From positions 1 through 37,659 of the forward strand of contig CAIMFT010000185.1 in NCBI GenBank assembly GCA_903840385.1: a DNA stretch of 37,659 nucleotides, read 5' to 3'. The position numbers and the translations under genes were made by a program. Below are positions 17,152 to 24,924 of the stretch, one piece after another; the stretch's first letter is position 1; every line of letters starts with the position of its first letter. This DNA is from an uncultured Holophagaceae bacterium. GTDB taxonomy: Bacteria > Acidobacteriota > Holophagae > Holophagales > Holophagaceae. Under the pieces are notes generated by a model that was not told the origin of the DNA, did no database searches, and saw nothing but the letters and a program-made list of their open reading frames with translations.

Positions 17152-20100
17152 TCAGGGCACCAGGTCCACGGTGAGGCCTGCGGTTTGGGCGTGGCCTTTC
17201 TGTTGGACGTCGCTGCCGCGGTAGACGGTCCAGCCGGGGAGGCCGCGGGGGATGGCCTTGGTCATGGCCCACTGCTGGGTGCGGCTGTTGGCCAGGATGA
17301 GCAGCAGCATGCGCTTGGGGTTCCAGGGGTTGGGGAAGGCCGCCAGGAGGCCATCATCGGCCCGGCCGTAGGTCTTGCCCTGCCACTTGAACCAGCCGCT
17401 GCCGACCTCCACCGGCAGCTTGCCCTCGGCCTGCAGGCGGGCGGCGAGGCCGTTATCCGCCGGGCCGCCGAAGACCACCACGTCCCGGCTCGCCAGATCC
17501 AGGCCCAGGGTGTCGCCATCGGTACACACCGGCAGCAGCACCTCGGTCATGTTGTCCGCCAGCAGCTCCCGGTACTGCAGGGCCAGGGTGCGCTGGGCCT
17601 CCACTTCCTGGGTGGTCCCATGCACCAGCAGGGCTCGGTCCCAGTCGTCCAGGAGGTTGCCCGGCACCCAGAAGTTCGCCCGGGCCAAGGGAACGTCGTT
17701 GCCCGCATTGAAGACCACCCGCGTGGGCCGGGTCTCGCTGCGGAAGGAGAAGCTGGCCTTGGCCCCAGCCACCGCCAGGCGCTCCAGGCGAACGCCCTTC
17801 TCGGTCTCGACGGAGGCAAACGCCACGAAGGGCCAGGGCTGGCCGGTCTGGGTCACTTCCACATCAACGCTGTAGGCCTCGCCATCTTTCCGGACCGTGG
17901 CCTTGAAGCGGGGCGCCGGCAGGTCCGCCCGCTGAATCCAGGGGAGCAGGAGCGGCGCCACATCCTTGCCAGCGGAGGCTGACAGGATCTTGAGGAGGTC
18001 AGCTGTGGCAGCGCTGCGGCCGCCGAAGGCCCCCTGCACCGCCTGCATGGCCTTGGCGAAGGCGGCATTGCCCAGCTGGAGGCGCAGCTGATGGAAGGCG
18101 AAGACGCCCCGGATGCGGGGGATCTGATAGGCCCCGTAGCGGTCATAGGCCGTGGTGGTCAGGGCGGGTGCGGTGGCTCCCTCCCGGGCCTCCAGCCACA
18201 GGTGGCGGGTGGCCAGATCCGCCAGGGTGGCGGCCTGGGCCTCGAAGGCCTTGGCGGGCGTGGCGGGCAGGTTCTTCAGCTGCTGCCAGTAGGCCGCGCT
18301 GCCGCTCATGAACCAATTATCGGCGTCCGTGGCAGGCTTCACCGTCCCGGACCACAGCCCCTTGGCGTCGTAGGAGAAGGCCTCCTTCACCCCCGCCACA
18401 TCAGCCACAGGCGCAGCCTTGACAGTCTTTTCAGCTCTCCAGGCTGCGCGAGCAGCCTGGAGCCGATCGGACACCCAAATGGGACTAAACGTTGTGTAGC
18501 CGTGGGTCAGGTGGGGCGTGGCGCCCGGCAGGTCCGCGATCCAGCGGCCACCCACCAGCTTCTCCCGCTGGGTGGTCTTGCCCTGGTGGGCGATGAACAC
18601 CAGCTTCTCCGCCATCTCGGCGGTGGTCAGCTTGGCGTCGCAGGCGTGGGGGCGATTGATGGGGCTGGTGGCCATGAGGCGGGTGCCGCTGTCGATGTCG
18701 AAGCCACCCTTGCCGTAGGTCTGGAAGGCCTGCTGGAAGGCGATGTCGCGGTTCCAGGTGTTGAAGGCCAGGTCCACCGGGGCGTTCTCAGAATTGGCGC
18801 CGTACTCCCCGCGCACCTCCGGATCCCGGTTGTTGTTGTTGGCCCAGATGTAGTCCTTGTGGTTGCCCGGGGTGTCCGCAGGCCGGCCCTTGCTGCCCGT
18901 GCGCCACATCCTGGCCTTGTCCGTGCCCAGCAGGTAGCAGGCGCCCTCGTCGGTCTTGGTGTCCGCCATGGTCCAGTCATTGGTGTAGAGGCCGTTGTTC
19001 TGCTTGAAGAGGATGTCGGCGGCTTCGTCGATGCCGGAGGCGTACTGGGCGGCCCGGCGGATGCGGTTGCTCTGGGGCGTGCCGTCGGCATTGAAGGGCG
19101 TCTGCCCCACCGTGGTCTCGCCCATCACCAGGCCTGAAGCATTGAGGTACCAGTCAGTGCCGCTGTGGATGCCCCCGGCGAAGGTCTGCATGACGAAGCG
19201 GTGGCCCTTGTCGGGCACCACGTCCAGCATCACGCCCCACTCCGTGCCGGTGTAGCCGTTCCACATGAACATCTGCGTGAACACGAAGCGCCCACTGCGG
19301 GTGGCGCTGCCCGTGGCCACGAAGGACGAGCAGTGGTCGCCCTTGCCGGCCTGGGCCATCTCGTCCTCGCCGGTCATGAAGGTGCGCCCGGACAGGGGGT
19401 GCGTCGCTTTGGCCAGACCCTCCGCGAGCTGGCTCATGTCCACGGCGCTGTTGAGGGTGACGATGTCCAGCAGATCGATGTCCCGGCCCTTGAACTTGGC
19501 CCCGGCCTTCACGGCGCCCTCGGCGATGCCCTTCATCTCCTCCAGGTACTCCACGTCGTACTTGCGGAAGAACAGGGCGTCCGCCATCTGGCGCTGGTCC
19601 GCCCAGCCCTTCACTGGATCTGCCGCATTCTTCTGGACGCCCAGCTTGGTGATGTAGCGGACGATCTCCTCGGCCATGAGCTCGCCGTGCTGGCGGCCCC
19701 GAGGATAGGGGGCGCCCTCGATGTGCAGGAAGGTCCAGCCGCCCATCTCGTAGCGAAAGCCCTTGCCGGCCCAGCGCACGGTCTCCATGGGGATGAAGGC
19801 CGTGATGTCGTCGACCTTCTCCAGGGTGACGGCGCTGAAGGTGGCGCTGCCCGTAGCCTTGCCGTTGCGGCCCAGGTGCAGCTGCACGCGATCCGTGGGG
19901 CTGGTGGCCAGGAACAGCACGGCCAGGCGCTGCTCACCGCTGCCCGCCAGGCCCTGGGAGGCGTTGGTGAAGGGGAAGCTCTCCATGGACAGGCAGGCCC
20001 CCAGCGCCGTGGGGTAGCGGGCCAGGGCATCGGCCTTGACGCCCCGGGTGCGCACTGTGGCGCTGAGGCGGTAGAGCTCCCCCACCTTGAGGTGCACCGG

Positions 20101-20268
20101 CGCCGACGCCAGCGTGGCTTCTGCGCCGTCTGCCGGAGCCTCCAGACGCAGGCCCGAGGCTTTGGCAGCGGTCCCCGGCTTCAGCGACCAGCCCGCCACA
20201 GGCAGGTCAGCGGCGGCGGCGAAGGTGGCCAGAAGCAGCAGGGCACAGGCACGGAACACACGGATCAT
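17152..20268 (-). CDS. Secreted C45-type acyltransferase/hydrolase with M1-peptidase-like C-terminal region
   Basis: A 1038-residue exported protein. ATG at 20268 follows GGAGG and gives a clean signal peptide (MIRVFRACALLLLATFAAAA). About 30-165 is a beta-rich N-terminal region. About 170-560 resembles the C45/phospholipase-B-like Ntn hydrolases: GAPYPRGRQHGELMAEEI, the likely autoproteolytic nucleophile Cys313 in GDHCSSFVATG, then MWNGYTGTEWGVMLDVVP, and NGLYTNDWTMADTKTDEG. In mature Ntn enzymes the cysteine becomes N-terminal and cleaves amides. The C-terminal part (about 700-870) resembles the end of M1-like peptidases (YGAYQIPRIRGVFAFHQL, then an Ig-like domain), but no HExxH zinc site is present. 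The last 170 residues are of unknown fold. The substrate is unknown. It is convergent with cheB and divergent from the pseudouridine synthase gene. Confidence 0.78.
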   Translation of the reverse strand: MIRVFRACALLLLATFAAAADLPVAGWSLKPGTAAKASGLRLEAPADGAEATLASAPVHLKVGELYRLSATVRTRGVKADALARYPTALGACLSMESFPFTNASQGLAGSGEQRLAVLFLATSPTDRVQLHLGRNGKATGSATFSAVTLEKVDDITAFIPMETVRWAGKGFRYEMGGWTFLHIEGAPYPRGRQHGELMAEEIVRYITKLGVQKNAADPVKGWADQRQMADALFFRKYDVEYLEEMKGIAEGAVKAGAKFKGRDIDLLDIVTLNSAVDMSQLAEGLAKATHPLSGRTFMTGEDEMAQAGKGDHCSSFVATGSATRSGRFVFTQMFMWNGYTGTEWGVMLDVVPDKGHRFVMQTFAGGIHSGTDWYLNASGLVMGETTVGQTPFNADGTPQSNRIRRAAQYASGIDEAADILFKQNNGLYTNDWTMADTKTDEGACYLLGTDKARMWRTGSKGRPADTPGNHKDYIWANNNNRDPEVRGEYGANSENAPVDLAFNTWNRDIAFQQAFQTYGKGGFDIDSGTRLMATSPINRPHACDAKLTTAEMAEKLVFIAHQGKTTQREKLVGGRWIADLPGATPHLTHGYTTFSPIWVSDRLQAARAAWRAEKTVKAAPVADVAGVKEAFSYDAKGLWSGTVKPATDADNWFMSGSAAYWQQLKNLPATPAKAFEAQAATLADLATRHLWLEAREGATAPALTTTAYDRYGAYQIPRIRGVFAFHQLRLQLGNAAFAKAMQAVQGAFGGRSAATADLLKILSASAGKDVAPLLLPWIQRADLPAPRFKATVRKDGEAYSVDVEVTQTGQPWPFVAFASVETEKGVRLERLAVAGAKASFSFRSETRPTRVVFNAGNDVPLARANFWVPGNLLDDWDRALLVHGTTQEVEAQRTLALQYRELLADNMTEVLLPVCTDGDTLGLDLASRDVVVFGGPADNGLAARLQAEGKLPVEVGSGWFKWQGKTYGRADDGLLAAFPNPWNPKRMLLLILANSRTQQWAMTKAIPRGLPGWTVYRGSDVQQKGHAQTAGLTVDLVP

Positions 20269-20352
20269 GGGAGCCTCCACCCAACAGCATGGCAAACCTG
20301 TCCCCAAACCGCCTCGCTTTTTGAGGCAAGGCCAGGCCCTAGGAAAAAACGC

Positions 20353-20456
20353 TCGCAGAGGGACGCTGAGACAGCAGAGGCCGCGGAGGAAAGGAGACCG
20401 AAGGTGGCTCTTCTTGAGCTCTTCTCAGCCACCTCTGCCTTCTCCGCGCTCTCTGC
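20353..20456. repeat. Inverted pair of 9-nt tandem arrays (GCAGAG type) in a divergent promoter region
   Basis: The left array at 20353-20388 has four 9-nt units (TCGCAGAGG, GACGCTGAG, ACAGCAGAG, GCCGCGGAG). The right array at 20421-20456 has four units in the opposite sense (CTTCTCAGC, CACCTCTGC, CTTCTCCGC, GCTCTCTGC). They can pair imperfectly around a 32-nt loop. The element belongs to the same family as the arms at 16814-17078. It occupies most of the 248 bp between the divergent C45 and pseudouridine synthase genes, so it sits where promoters are expected. Confidence 0.7.
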
Positions 20457-20516
20457 GAGAGTGGTTGCTTTGCTGCTTTTTCGCTGACCCACGCCAAGCC
20501 CCCGTAAGCTGGAAGG

Positions 20517-21404
20517 ATGACGCTGCGCAAATGGACCTTCACGGTGGGACCTGATGAGGGGGGCCTGCGCCTGGATCAGCTCATTGCGGAGCGCACAGGC
20601 ATCTCCCGCCGGGCGGCGCGGGAGGCCCTGAAGCTGGGCGGGGTGCAGGTGGACCGCAAGCGGGTGAAGGTGGCCAGCAAGCAGGTGAAGCCGGGCATCG
20701 AGGTGCGGGTGGCCTCGGACCCAGACCTGCCGCCGGTGCCCGACATGCCCATCCCCATCGTCTTCGAGGACGCCTGGGTGCTGGCCGTGGACAAGCCCGC
20801 AGGCCTGCCCACCCAGGGCACCTGGGCCTCGGACCGCCACGACCTGCTGGCCCTGCTCAAGACCCAGCGCCCGGACCTGCGCCTGTTTCTGCAGCACCGC
20901 CTGGACCAGGGCACCTCGGGCCTGCTGGTCTTCGCCAAGGACCCCAAGGCCAACCCTGGCCTGTCGGCGGCCTTCGCCTCCCGGGAGCTGGAGAAGCTCT
21001 ACCTGGCGCGCCTCTCGGAGCCCCTGGAGGCCTGCACCGTGAGCGCCGCGGTGGGCCGCATCCGGGGTGCCGATCCCGGCCGCTTCGGCTGCACGGAGGA
21101 CGTCGCCGCGGACACCCAGCTCATTGAGCCCCGCTCCGCCCGCACGGACTTCCGCCCCGCCACCGCCGAGGAGACCGCCGGCCTGATCCCTGGACACTGG
21201 GTGGTAGCCCGCATCTACACCGGCCGCACCCACCAGATCCGTGTCCACCTCGTGCACCTGGGCCACCCCATCCTGGGCGATGGCCTCTATGGCGGCGCCC
21301 CCTCGGACCGCCTCTGGCTCCACGCCTGGCGCCTGGGCCTCAAGCACCCCATCACCGGCGAGCCCCTCCAGCTGGAGGCGCCCCCCACCCGGTTCCAGGC
21401 ATGA
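20517..21404 (+). CDS. RluA-family pseudouridine synthase
   Basis: A 295-residue enzyme that isomerises uridine to pseudouridine in rRNA or tRNA. An S4-like RNA-binding domain lies at about 15-75 (GGLRLDQLIAERTGISRRAA, VQVDRKRVKVASKQVKPG). The catalytic domain follows with VLAVDKPAGLPTQGT and the signature QHRLDQGTSGLLVFAKD, in which Asp130 is the catalytic aspartate. The late motif RTHQIRVHLVHLGHPILGD and YGG complete the fold. The exact target cannot be assigned because RluC, RluD and related enzymes share this plan. ATG at 20517 is preceded by GGA (CTGGAAGG). The stop overlaps the start of the next gene (ATGA), so the two are co-transcribed. Confidence 0.93.
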   Translation: MTLRKWTFTVGPDEGGLRLDQLIAERTGISRRAAREALKLGGVQVDRKRVKVASKQVKPGIEVRVASDPDLPPVPDMPIPIVFEDAWVLAVDKPAGLPTQGTWASDRHDLLALLKTQRPDLRLFLQHRLDQGTSGLLVFAKDPKANPGLSAAFASRELEKLYLARLSEPLEACTVSAAVGRIRGADPGRFGCTEDVAADTQLIEPRSARTDFRPATAEETAGLIPGHWVVARIYTGRTHQIRVHLVHLGHPILGDGLYGGAPSDRLWLHAWRLGLKHPITGEPLQLEAPPTRFQA

Positions 21405-22381
21405 GACGGGGCCTGTCCCTGCCCGCGGCCTGGAGCCACCGGCTCCGCAGCCTGGGCCTGGCCCTCCTGGCCTGGATGGGCCTCGCTGGGGCCGATCCCC
21501 AGGTTGCACCACCGCCTGCCCCCGCAGCTCGAGCCGAAGCCCCCGCCGCCGGGCCCATCCGCCTCGATCGCTTCGCCAAACCCGGTCCCCTGGCGGGTGT
21601 GGTGGCCCGCATCGACCTGCGGGACCCCCGGATCAGCGTGAAGGTGGTCATGGCGGATGGGTCCGGCACCGAGGGCGGGAAGGACTGCGCCGGCCGCCTG
21701 GAGGTGCCCAGCGCCCTGGCCCGCAAGCACGACCTGGCGGTAGCCATCAACGCCAGCTTCTTCCGAGCCAGCCCCAAGACCAGCGACGGCCAGGCGGTGA
21801 CCTACTTCGTGGGGAACTGCGCCAGCCCTGTGGGTTGGCACTACTCCGAGGGCCGCCTGCAGGCCCGTCCTGCGGAAGCCCGCCTGAGGGCTGCGGCCGT
21901 GCTGCACACCTCGGGCCGCATGACCCTGCACGCCAGCCTCGAGCAGCTGCCGGCGGATGTCCGGTATGCCGTGGGAGGCAACGCCATGGTGCTGGATGCC
22001 GGGCGGGTGATCGCCAAGGCCTCGGATACCGTCCGCCACCCCCGCAGCGCCGTGGGCCTCAGCGAGGACGGCAACACCCTCCTGCTGGTGGCCGTGGATG
22101 GCCGGGCCGACGGTCACAGCCGGGGTGCCACCCTGGCGGAGCTGGGCGAGCTCATGAAGGCTTTCGGCGCCTGGGAGGCCATCAACCTGGACGGCGGGGG
22201 CAGCACGACCCTGGTCATCAAGGACCCCCTCACCGGCGTCTTCTCCGTGGCCAACCGTCCCTCAGGCGTGGCCGTCGGCCTCCCCGGCCTTCCCGCCGAG
22301 CGCCCCGTGGTGGATGTCCTGGGCGTGGTGCTGCGCGACCTGCCCACCGAGCGACCCCGGGAGGGCAGCCTGCGGCACTGA
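21401..22381 (+). CDS. Exported phosphodiester glycosidase (NAGPA-domain) protein
   Basis: A 326-residue protein with a basic N-terminus and a hydrophobic stretch (about 14-32) that should act as a signal peptide, then a Pro/Ala-rich linker. The rest matches the phosphodiester glycosidase domain related to mammalian uncovering enzyme (NAGPA). Conserved parts are LAVAINASFF near residue 115, YAVGGNAMVLDAG, HPRSAVGLSEDGNTLLLVAVDG and the strong signature AINLDGGGSTTLV near 260. Bacterial members are exported and are thought to act on sugar phosphodiesters of cell-surface or exopolysaccharide material. The substrate here is unknown. It overlaps the pseudouridine synthase gene by 4 bp, a linkage without obvious functional sense. 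Confidence 0.88.
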   Translation: MRRGLSLPAAWSHRLRSLGLALLAWMGLAGADPQVAPPPAPAARAEAPAAGPIRLDRFAKPGPLAGVVARIDLRDPRISVKVVMADGSGTEGGKDCAGRLEVPSALARKHDLAVAINASFFRASPKTSDGQAVTYFVGNCASPVGWHYSEGRLQARPAEARLRAAAVLHTSGRMTLHASLEQLPADVRYAVGGNAMVLDAGRVIAKASDTVRHPRSAVGLSEDGNTLLLVAVDGRADGHSRGATLAELGELMKAFGAWEAINLDGGGSTTLVIKDPLTGVFSVANRPSGVAVGLPGLPAERPVVDVLGVVLRDLPTERPREGSLRH

Positions 22382-22408
22382 GCGCCGCAGCATGAAAAGA
22401 CAACCTGG

Positions 22409-22534
22409 TTATCGGCCAGCCTCCGCTAAAAAGAGCGCTCCACAGTGGAGATCTTTGAAGCTCCGATTTGGCGGAGCAAGGCCGATAACGGGGACGGGAA
22501 ATCTTTATCCCCGTCCATCCCTTTTATCCCCGTC
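22409..22534. repeat. Imperfect inverted repeat with nested palindrome, followed by a 12-nt direct repeat
   Basis: TTATCGGCC at 22409 starts a 19-nt arm whose inverse complement lies at 22470-22488 and ends GGCCGATAA; most positions pair. Inside is CTCCAC-A-GTGGAG. Immediately after, TTTATCCCCGTC occurs at 22504-22515 and again at 22523-22534, a 19-nt period. It lies between the convergent NAGPA gene and the small TubC-like gene and may act as a terminator for both, though no T-run follows the stem. Confidence 0.6.
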
Positions 22535-22555
22535 ATAAGGCACTTGAAGCGAGGC

Positions 22556-22753
22556 TCAGCCCGCTTTTGCCCGCCGCTGCAGCGCCTCCAGGACCTCTGG
22601 CTTGTGGTCAAGGAGCAGTTTCATAAGGGCCAGGGGGGGCTCAGGCGTGGCCTTGATCTGGATCTTGCCCGGGATGGCGGACAGGGTCACGGCTACGCCC
22701 ATGCGGCCGGCCAGGTCCAGGATTTCGGTGGCGCCCACGGTGTCGCTGGACAT
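22556..22753 (-). CDS. Small TubC N-terminal docking-domain-like protein
   Basis: A 65-residue protein starting MSSDTVGATEILDLAGRMG. ATG at 22753 is preceded by a textbook AGGAGG with good spacing, which is the main reason to accept this small gene; an upstream ATG at 22858 would add a low-quality extension. The sequence pattern is a first helix, then GVAVTLSAIPGKIQIKAT as a beta hairpin, and a helix with ALMKLLLDHKPEVLEALQRR. This resembles the TubC-type docking domain that joins subunits of non-ribosomal peptide and polyketide synthases (family knowledge). Here it stands alone, and no such synthase is in the window. Its partner is unknown. It is divergent from the lipid kinase gene (199 bp apart). 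Confidence 0.75.
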   Translation of the reverse strand: MSSDTVGATEILDLAGRMGVAVTLSAIPGKIQIKATPEPPLALMKLLLDHKPEVLEALQRRAKAG

Positions 22754-22952
22754 CGGTCCTCCTTCTTTCTTCCTTTTCGTTTCGGGTGAGGTCCCTTGGG
22801 GGGCTTTGTGCGGTTGCTCCAACCTACCCCCCCAGGGCGGGAAGTCCATACGCTCCATTGCTTATTGACATGGCGGCGGGTGGGGATTTTCTTCTTCCGA
22901 TGGCACTCCCAGGGACGCTGCAGATCGGCCCTGCCCCGGCTATGCTCGGCTG

Positions 22953-23900
22953 ATGCTGCTGCCCATCCTCTTCAACCCGCTGGCGGGGACCTCCTCCAAG
23001 GACCCGGAGGCGCTGCTGCGGCCCCTGCCGAAGGAGCTGCGGGACCGGCTGGTGCCCACGCCCTTCGGGCCGCCCTGGGACTTCGGCCCCGCCATCGCCC
23101 AGGCCACCCAGGCCGGCGGGCCGCTGCTGGTGTGGGGCGGGGATGGCACCCTGCACCATGCGGCCATTGCGCTGTTGGAGGCGGGCTGCCCGGTGCCCCT
23201 GGGAGCCATCCCCGGCGGCAGCGGCAATGGACTGGTGCGGGGCCTGCGCACGCCCCTGGAGGCCGCCGGTGCGCTCCAGCGCCTGCTGGAAGGCCGGGAG
23301 CTCCGCATGGATGTCCCCCGCCTGGACGGTGTACCCTTCCTCAACCTCTGCGGCACGGGCTTCGAGGGGGCCGTGGCCCAGCGCTTCGAAGACCTGCCGG
23401 GCCGGGGCTTCTCCACCTACGCCAAGGCCTGCTGGCAGCTGTGGCAGAGCTGGGAGGAGACCACCGTGGCGTGGGAGGCGGAGGTCGCACCGCTGCCCCA
23501 GGGGCCCGGCCGCATGGCTCGGCTCCGCACCGCCTGGCGGGGCCCGGACATCCCCCTGCCCGACCACTTCTGGAACCTCTGCGTGGCCAACCTGCCCACC
23601 CACGGCAGCGGCCTCTGGATGGCCCCGGGAGCGGACCCCACCGATGGCCTGCTGCACTGGGCCGCCCTCTCCCGCCCCGGCTGGGGGGACCTGCTCTCGG
23701 AGGTGCCCAGTCTGTTCCGGGAGGAAGGCAGCACGGTCCTCCGCCGCCTGGGCTGCATCAAGAAGGCGGTGCTGCGCCTGGAGCGCCCCCTGGTCTGGCA
23801 CCTCGACGGCGAACTGCTCCCCGCCCGCGACCGCGCCGAGCTCAGCGTCGAGCCTCGCGCCTTCCGCATGCAGGTCACGGAGGCGTGTCCCTGGATGTAG
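22953..23900 (+). CDS. Diacylglycerol kinase-family (YegS-like) lipid kinase
   Basis: A 315-residue protein with the DAGK catalytic domain at about 1-130. Evidence is the start LPILFNPLAGTSS, the nucleotide-binding GGDGT at residues 62-66 inside LLVWGGDGTLHHA, and PLGAIPGGSGNGLVRGL, the second glycine-rich signature of this kinase fold. The C-terminal beta-sandwich domain includes FLNLCGTGFEGAVAQRF and ends with VWHLDGELLP, typical of YegS-like proteins. It should phosphorylate a lipid such as diacylglycerol or a sphingoid base using ATP at the inner membrane; the true substrate is not readable. It stands as a single gene ended by the strong hairpin at 23908-23948. Confidence 0.9.
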   Translation: MLLPILFNPLAGTSSKDPEALLRPLPKELRDRLVPTPFGPPWDFGPAIAQATQAGGPLLVWGGDGTLHHAAIALLEAGCPVPLGAIPGGSGNGLVRGLRTPLEAAGALQRLLEGRELRMDVPRLDGVPFLNLCGTGFEGAVAQRFEDLPGRGFSTYAKACWQLWQSWEETTVAWEAEVAPLPQGPGRMARLRTAWRGPDIPLPDHFWNLCVANLPTHGSGLWMAPGADPTDGLLHWAALSRPGWGDLLSEVPSLFREEGSTVLRRLGCIKKAVLRLERPLVWHLDGELLPARDRAELSVEPRAFRMQVTEACPWM

Positions 23901-23907
23901 CTTGAAG

Positions 23908-23948
23908 CTCACTCAGAAACGGCCCCGATGGGGCCGTTTCTGAGTGAG
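23908..23948. terminator. Perfect 19-bp stem-loop between convergent genes
   Basis: CTCACTCAGAAACGGCCCC, the trinucleotide GAT, and the exact inverse complement form a 19-bp stem with a 3-nt loop. It lies 7 bp after the lipid kinase stop and 14 bp from the end of the convergent gene. There is no T-run on either strand: A5 follows on the plus strand and CTTCAAG on the minus. It therefore looks like a bidirectional terminator of a less canonical type. Confidence 0.8.
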
Positions 23949-23962
23949 AAAAAGAGCGCTGC

Positions 23963-24811
23963 TCAGCGCGGATAGACCGCGGGTCCACTCATGCTGGGGC
24001 GGCGGTACTGGGCGCTGACGCTGGGGGAGGCACCCCAGAGACCGACGACCATCTTCACGCCGCTCAGGTCCAGGTTGGGTTCCCAGTTCCGGCGGAGGCT
24101 CAGGGTGTAGGGCGAGCTGGCATCGGACCACCAGCCGGGATCATCCACGAGGATGTAGACGGCCGTGGCCTCGGACCCGGGGTTGGTGTAGGTCACCATC
24201 ACCGGGTGCAGGGCATTGGCCGCGCGCAGCATGCCCGGACCGGGGGTGCCCCACTTGTCCACCATCATGAGGCGGAACCAGCCCAGCTTCTCGTGCTGGA
24301 CCTCCACCTGCAGGGTGCCTCCGGGGGGCACGGCGATGCCGTAGGCCCGCCAGCCAGCAGGCTGCTGGGCGAAGTCCGTGAGAGTCTCCACCCCATCCCC
24401 CAGGGGGGTCACCGGAATGAAGCCGGTGCGGGAGAGCCACTTGATCTCAGCGAAGAGGTCCCGGTGGCCCCAGTAGGCTGGGTCGGGCAGGACCCGGCAG
24501 CGCTTCCAGGCGGGGGGGACGACCACCTTGGTCCCAGTGTGAAAGCCCACATTGGACAGCCGGAGCCCTCCGGTGGGTCGCACCTGGTCCACGGTCCGCT
24601 GGGTGGGGGCTGGATGGGGGCGAGCCACACGGCCCTCGGCCCCCATGGATCGGGTCGGTGCGGGGGCGGGCGGCGGCGGGGTTTCCTTCTGGGTCTGGGG
24701 CTGCTGGTGTGGCACTCTGCCCTCCTGTGGCGAAGCGCCACAGATCGCCGCAGCCAGAGCCAGCACGGTCAGGACCGAAAGACCACGGAATTGCAGGAAT
24801 CGTCGTGACAT
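23963..24811 (-). CDS. Exported protein of unknown function
   Basis: A 282-residue protein I do not recognise. The N-terminus [20 protein letters not shown] with following AAICGASPQ is a signal peptide, possibly with a cysteine after the hydrophobic core. Residues about 30-75 are a Pro/Gln/Thr-rich, probably disordered linker. The remaining part is rich in aromatic residues and glycine, with [39 protein letters not shown] and a late [20 protein letters not shown]. This suggests a beta-sandwich, carbohydrate-binding-like or cell-surface domain, but that is only an impression. It is convergent with the lipid kinase gene and divergent from murC, with 113 bp between starts. Confidence 0.7.
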   Translation of the reverse strand: MSRRFLQFRGLSVLTVLALAAAICGASPQEGRVPHQQPQTQKETPPPPAPAPTRSMGAEGRVARPHPAPTQRTVDQVRPTGGLRLSNVGFHTGTKVVVPPAWKRCRVLPDPAYWGHRDLFAEIKWLSRTGFIPVTPLGDGVETLTDFAQQPAGWRAYGIAVPPGGTLQVEVQHEKLGWFRLMMVDKWGTPGPGMLRAANALHPVMVTYTNPGSEATAVYILVDDPGWWSDASSPYTLSLRRNWEPNLDLSGVKMVVGLWGASPSVSAQYRRPSMSGPAVYPR

Positions 24812-24924
24812 CGGGTGCCTCCTGGGCGGGACTGGCAGGCCTAAGGATGCCAGAGCCGTGCCACAGAGAGCCAGGAGCCGCCCCTTGGCGGTATGCTGGC
24901 CTTTTCCAGCGTGGGGGCCCTCCG

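Noticed and set aside
16886..17272. Arg/Glu-rich open frames (RRERRE, SALSAL-like) in the intergenic region
   Set aside because: They are translations of the 9-nt repeats, without start signals or family matches.
24658..24924. N-terminal extension of murC upstream of GTG 24925
   Set aside because: It overlaps the divergent exported-protein gene, and the conserved MurC start lies at [11 protein letters not shown].
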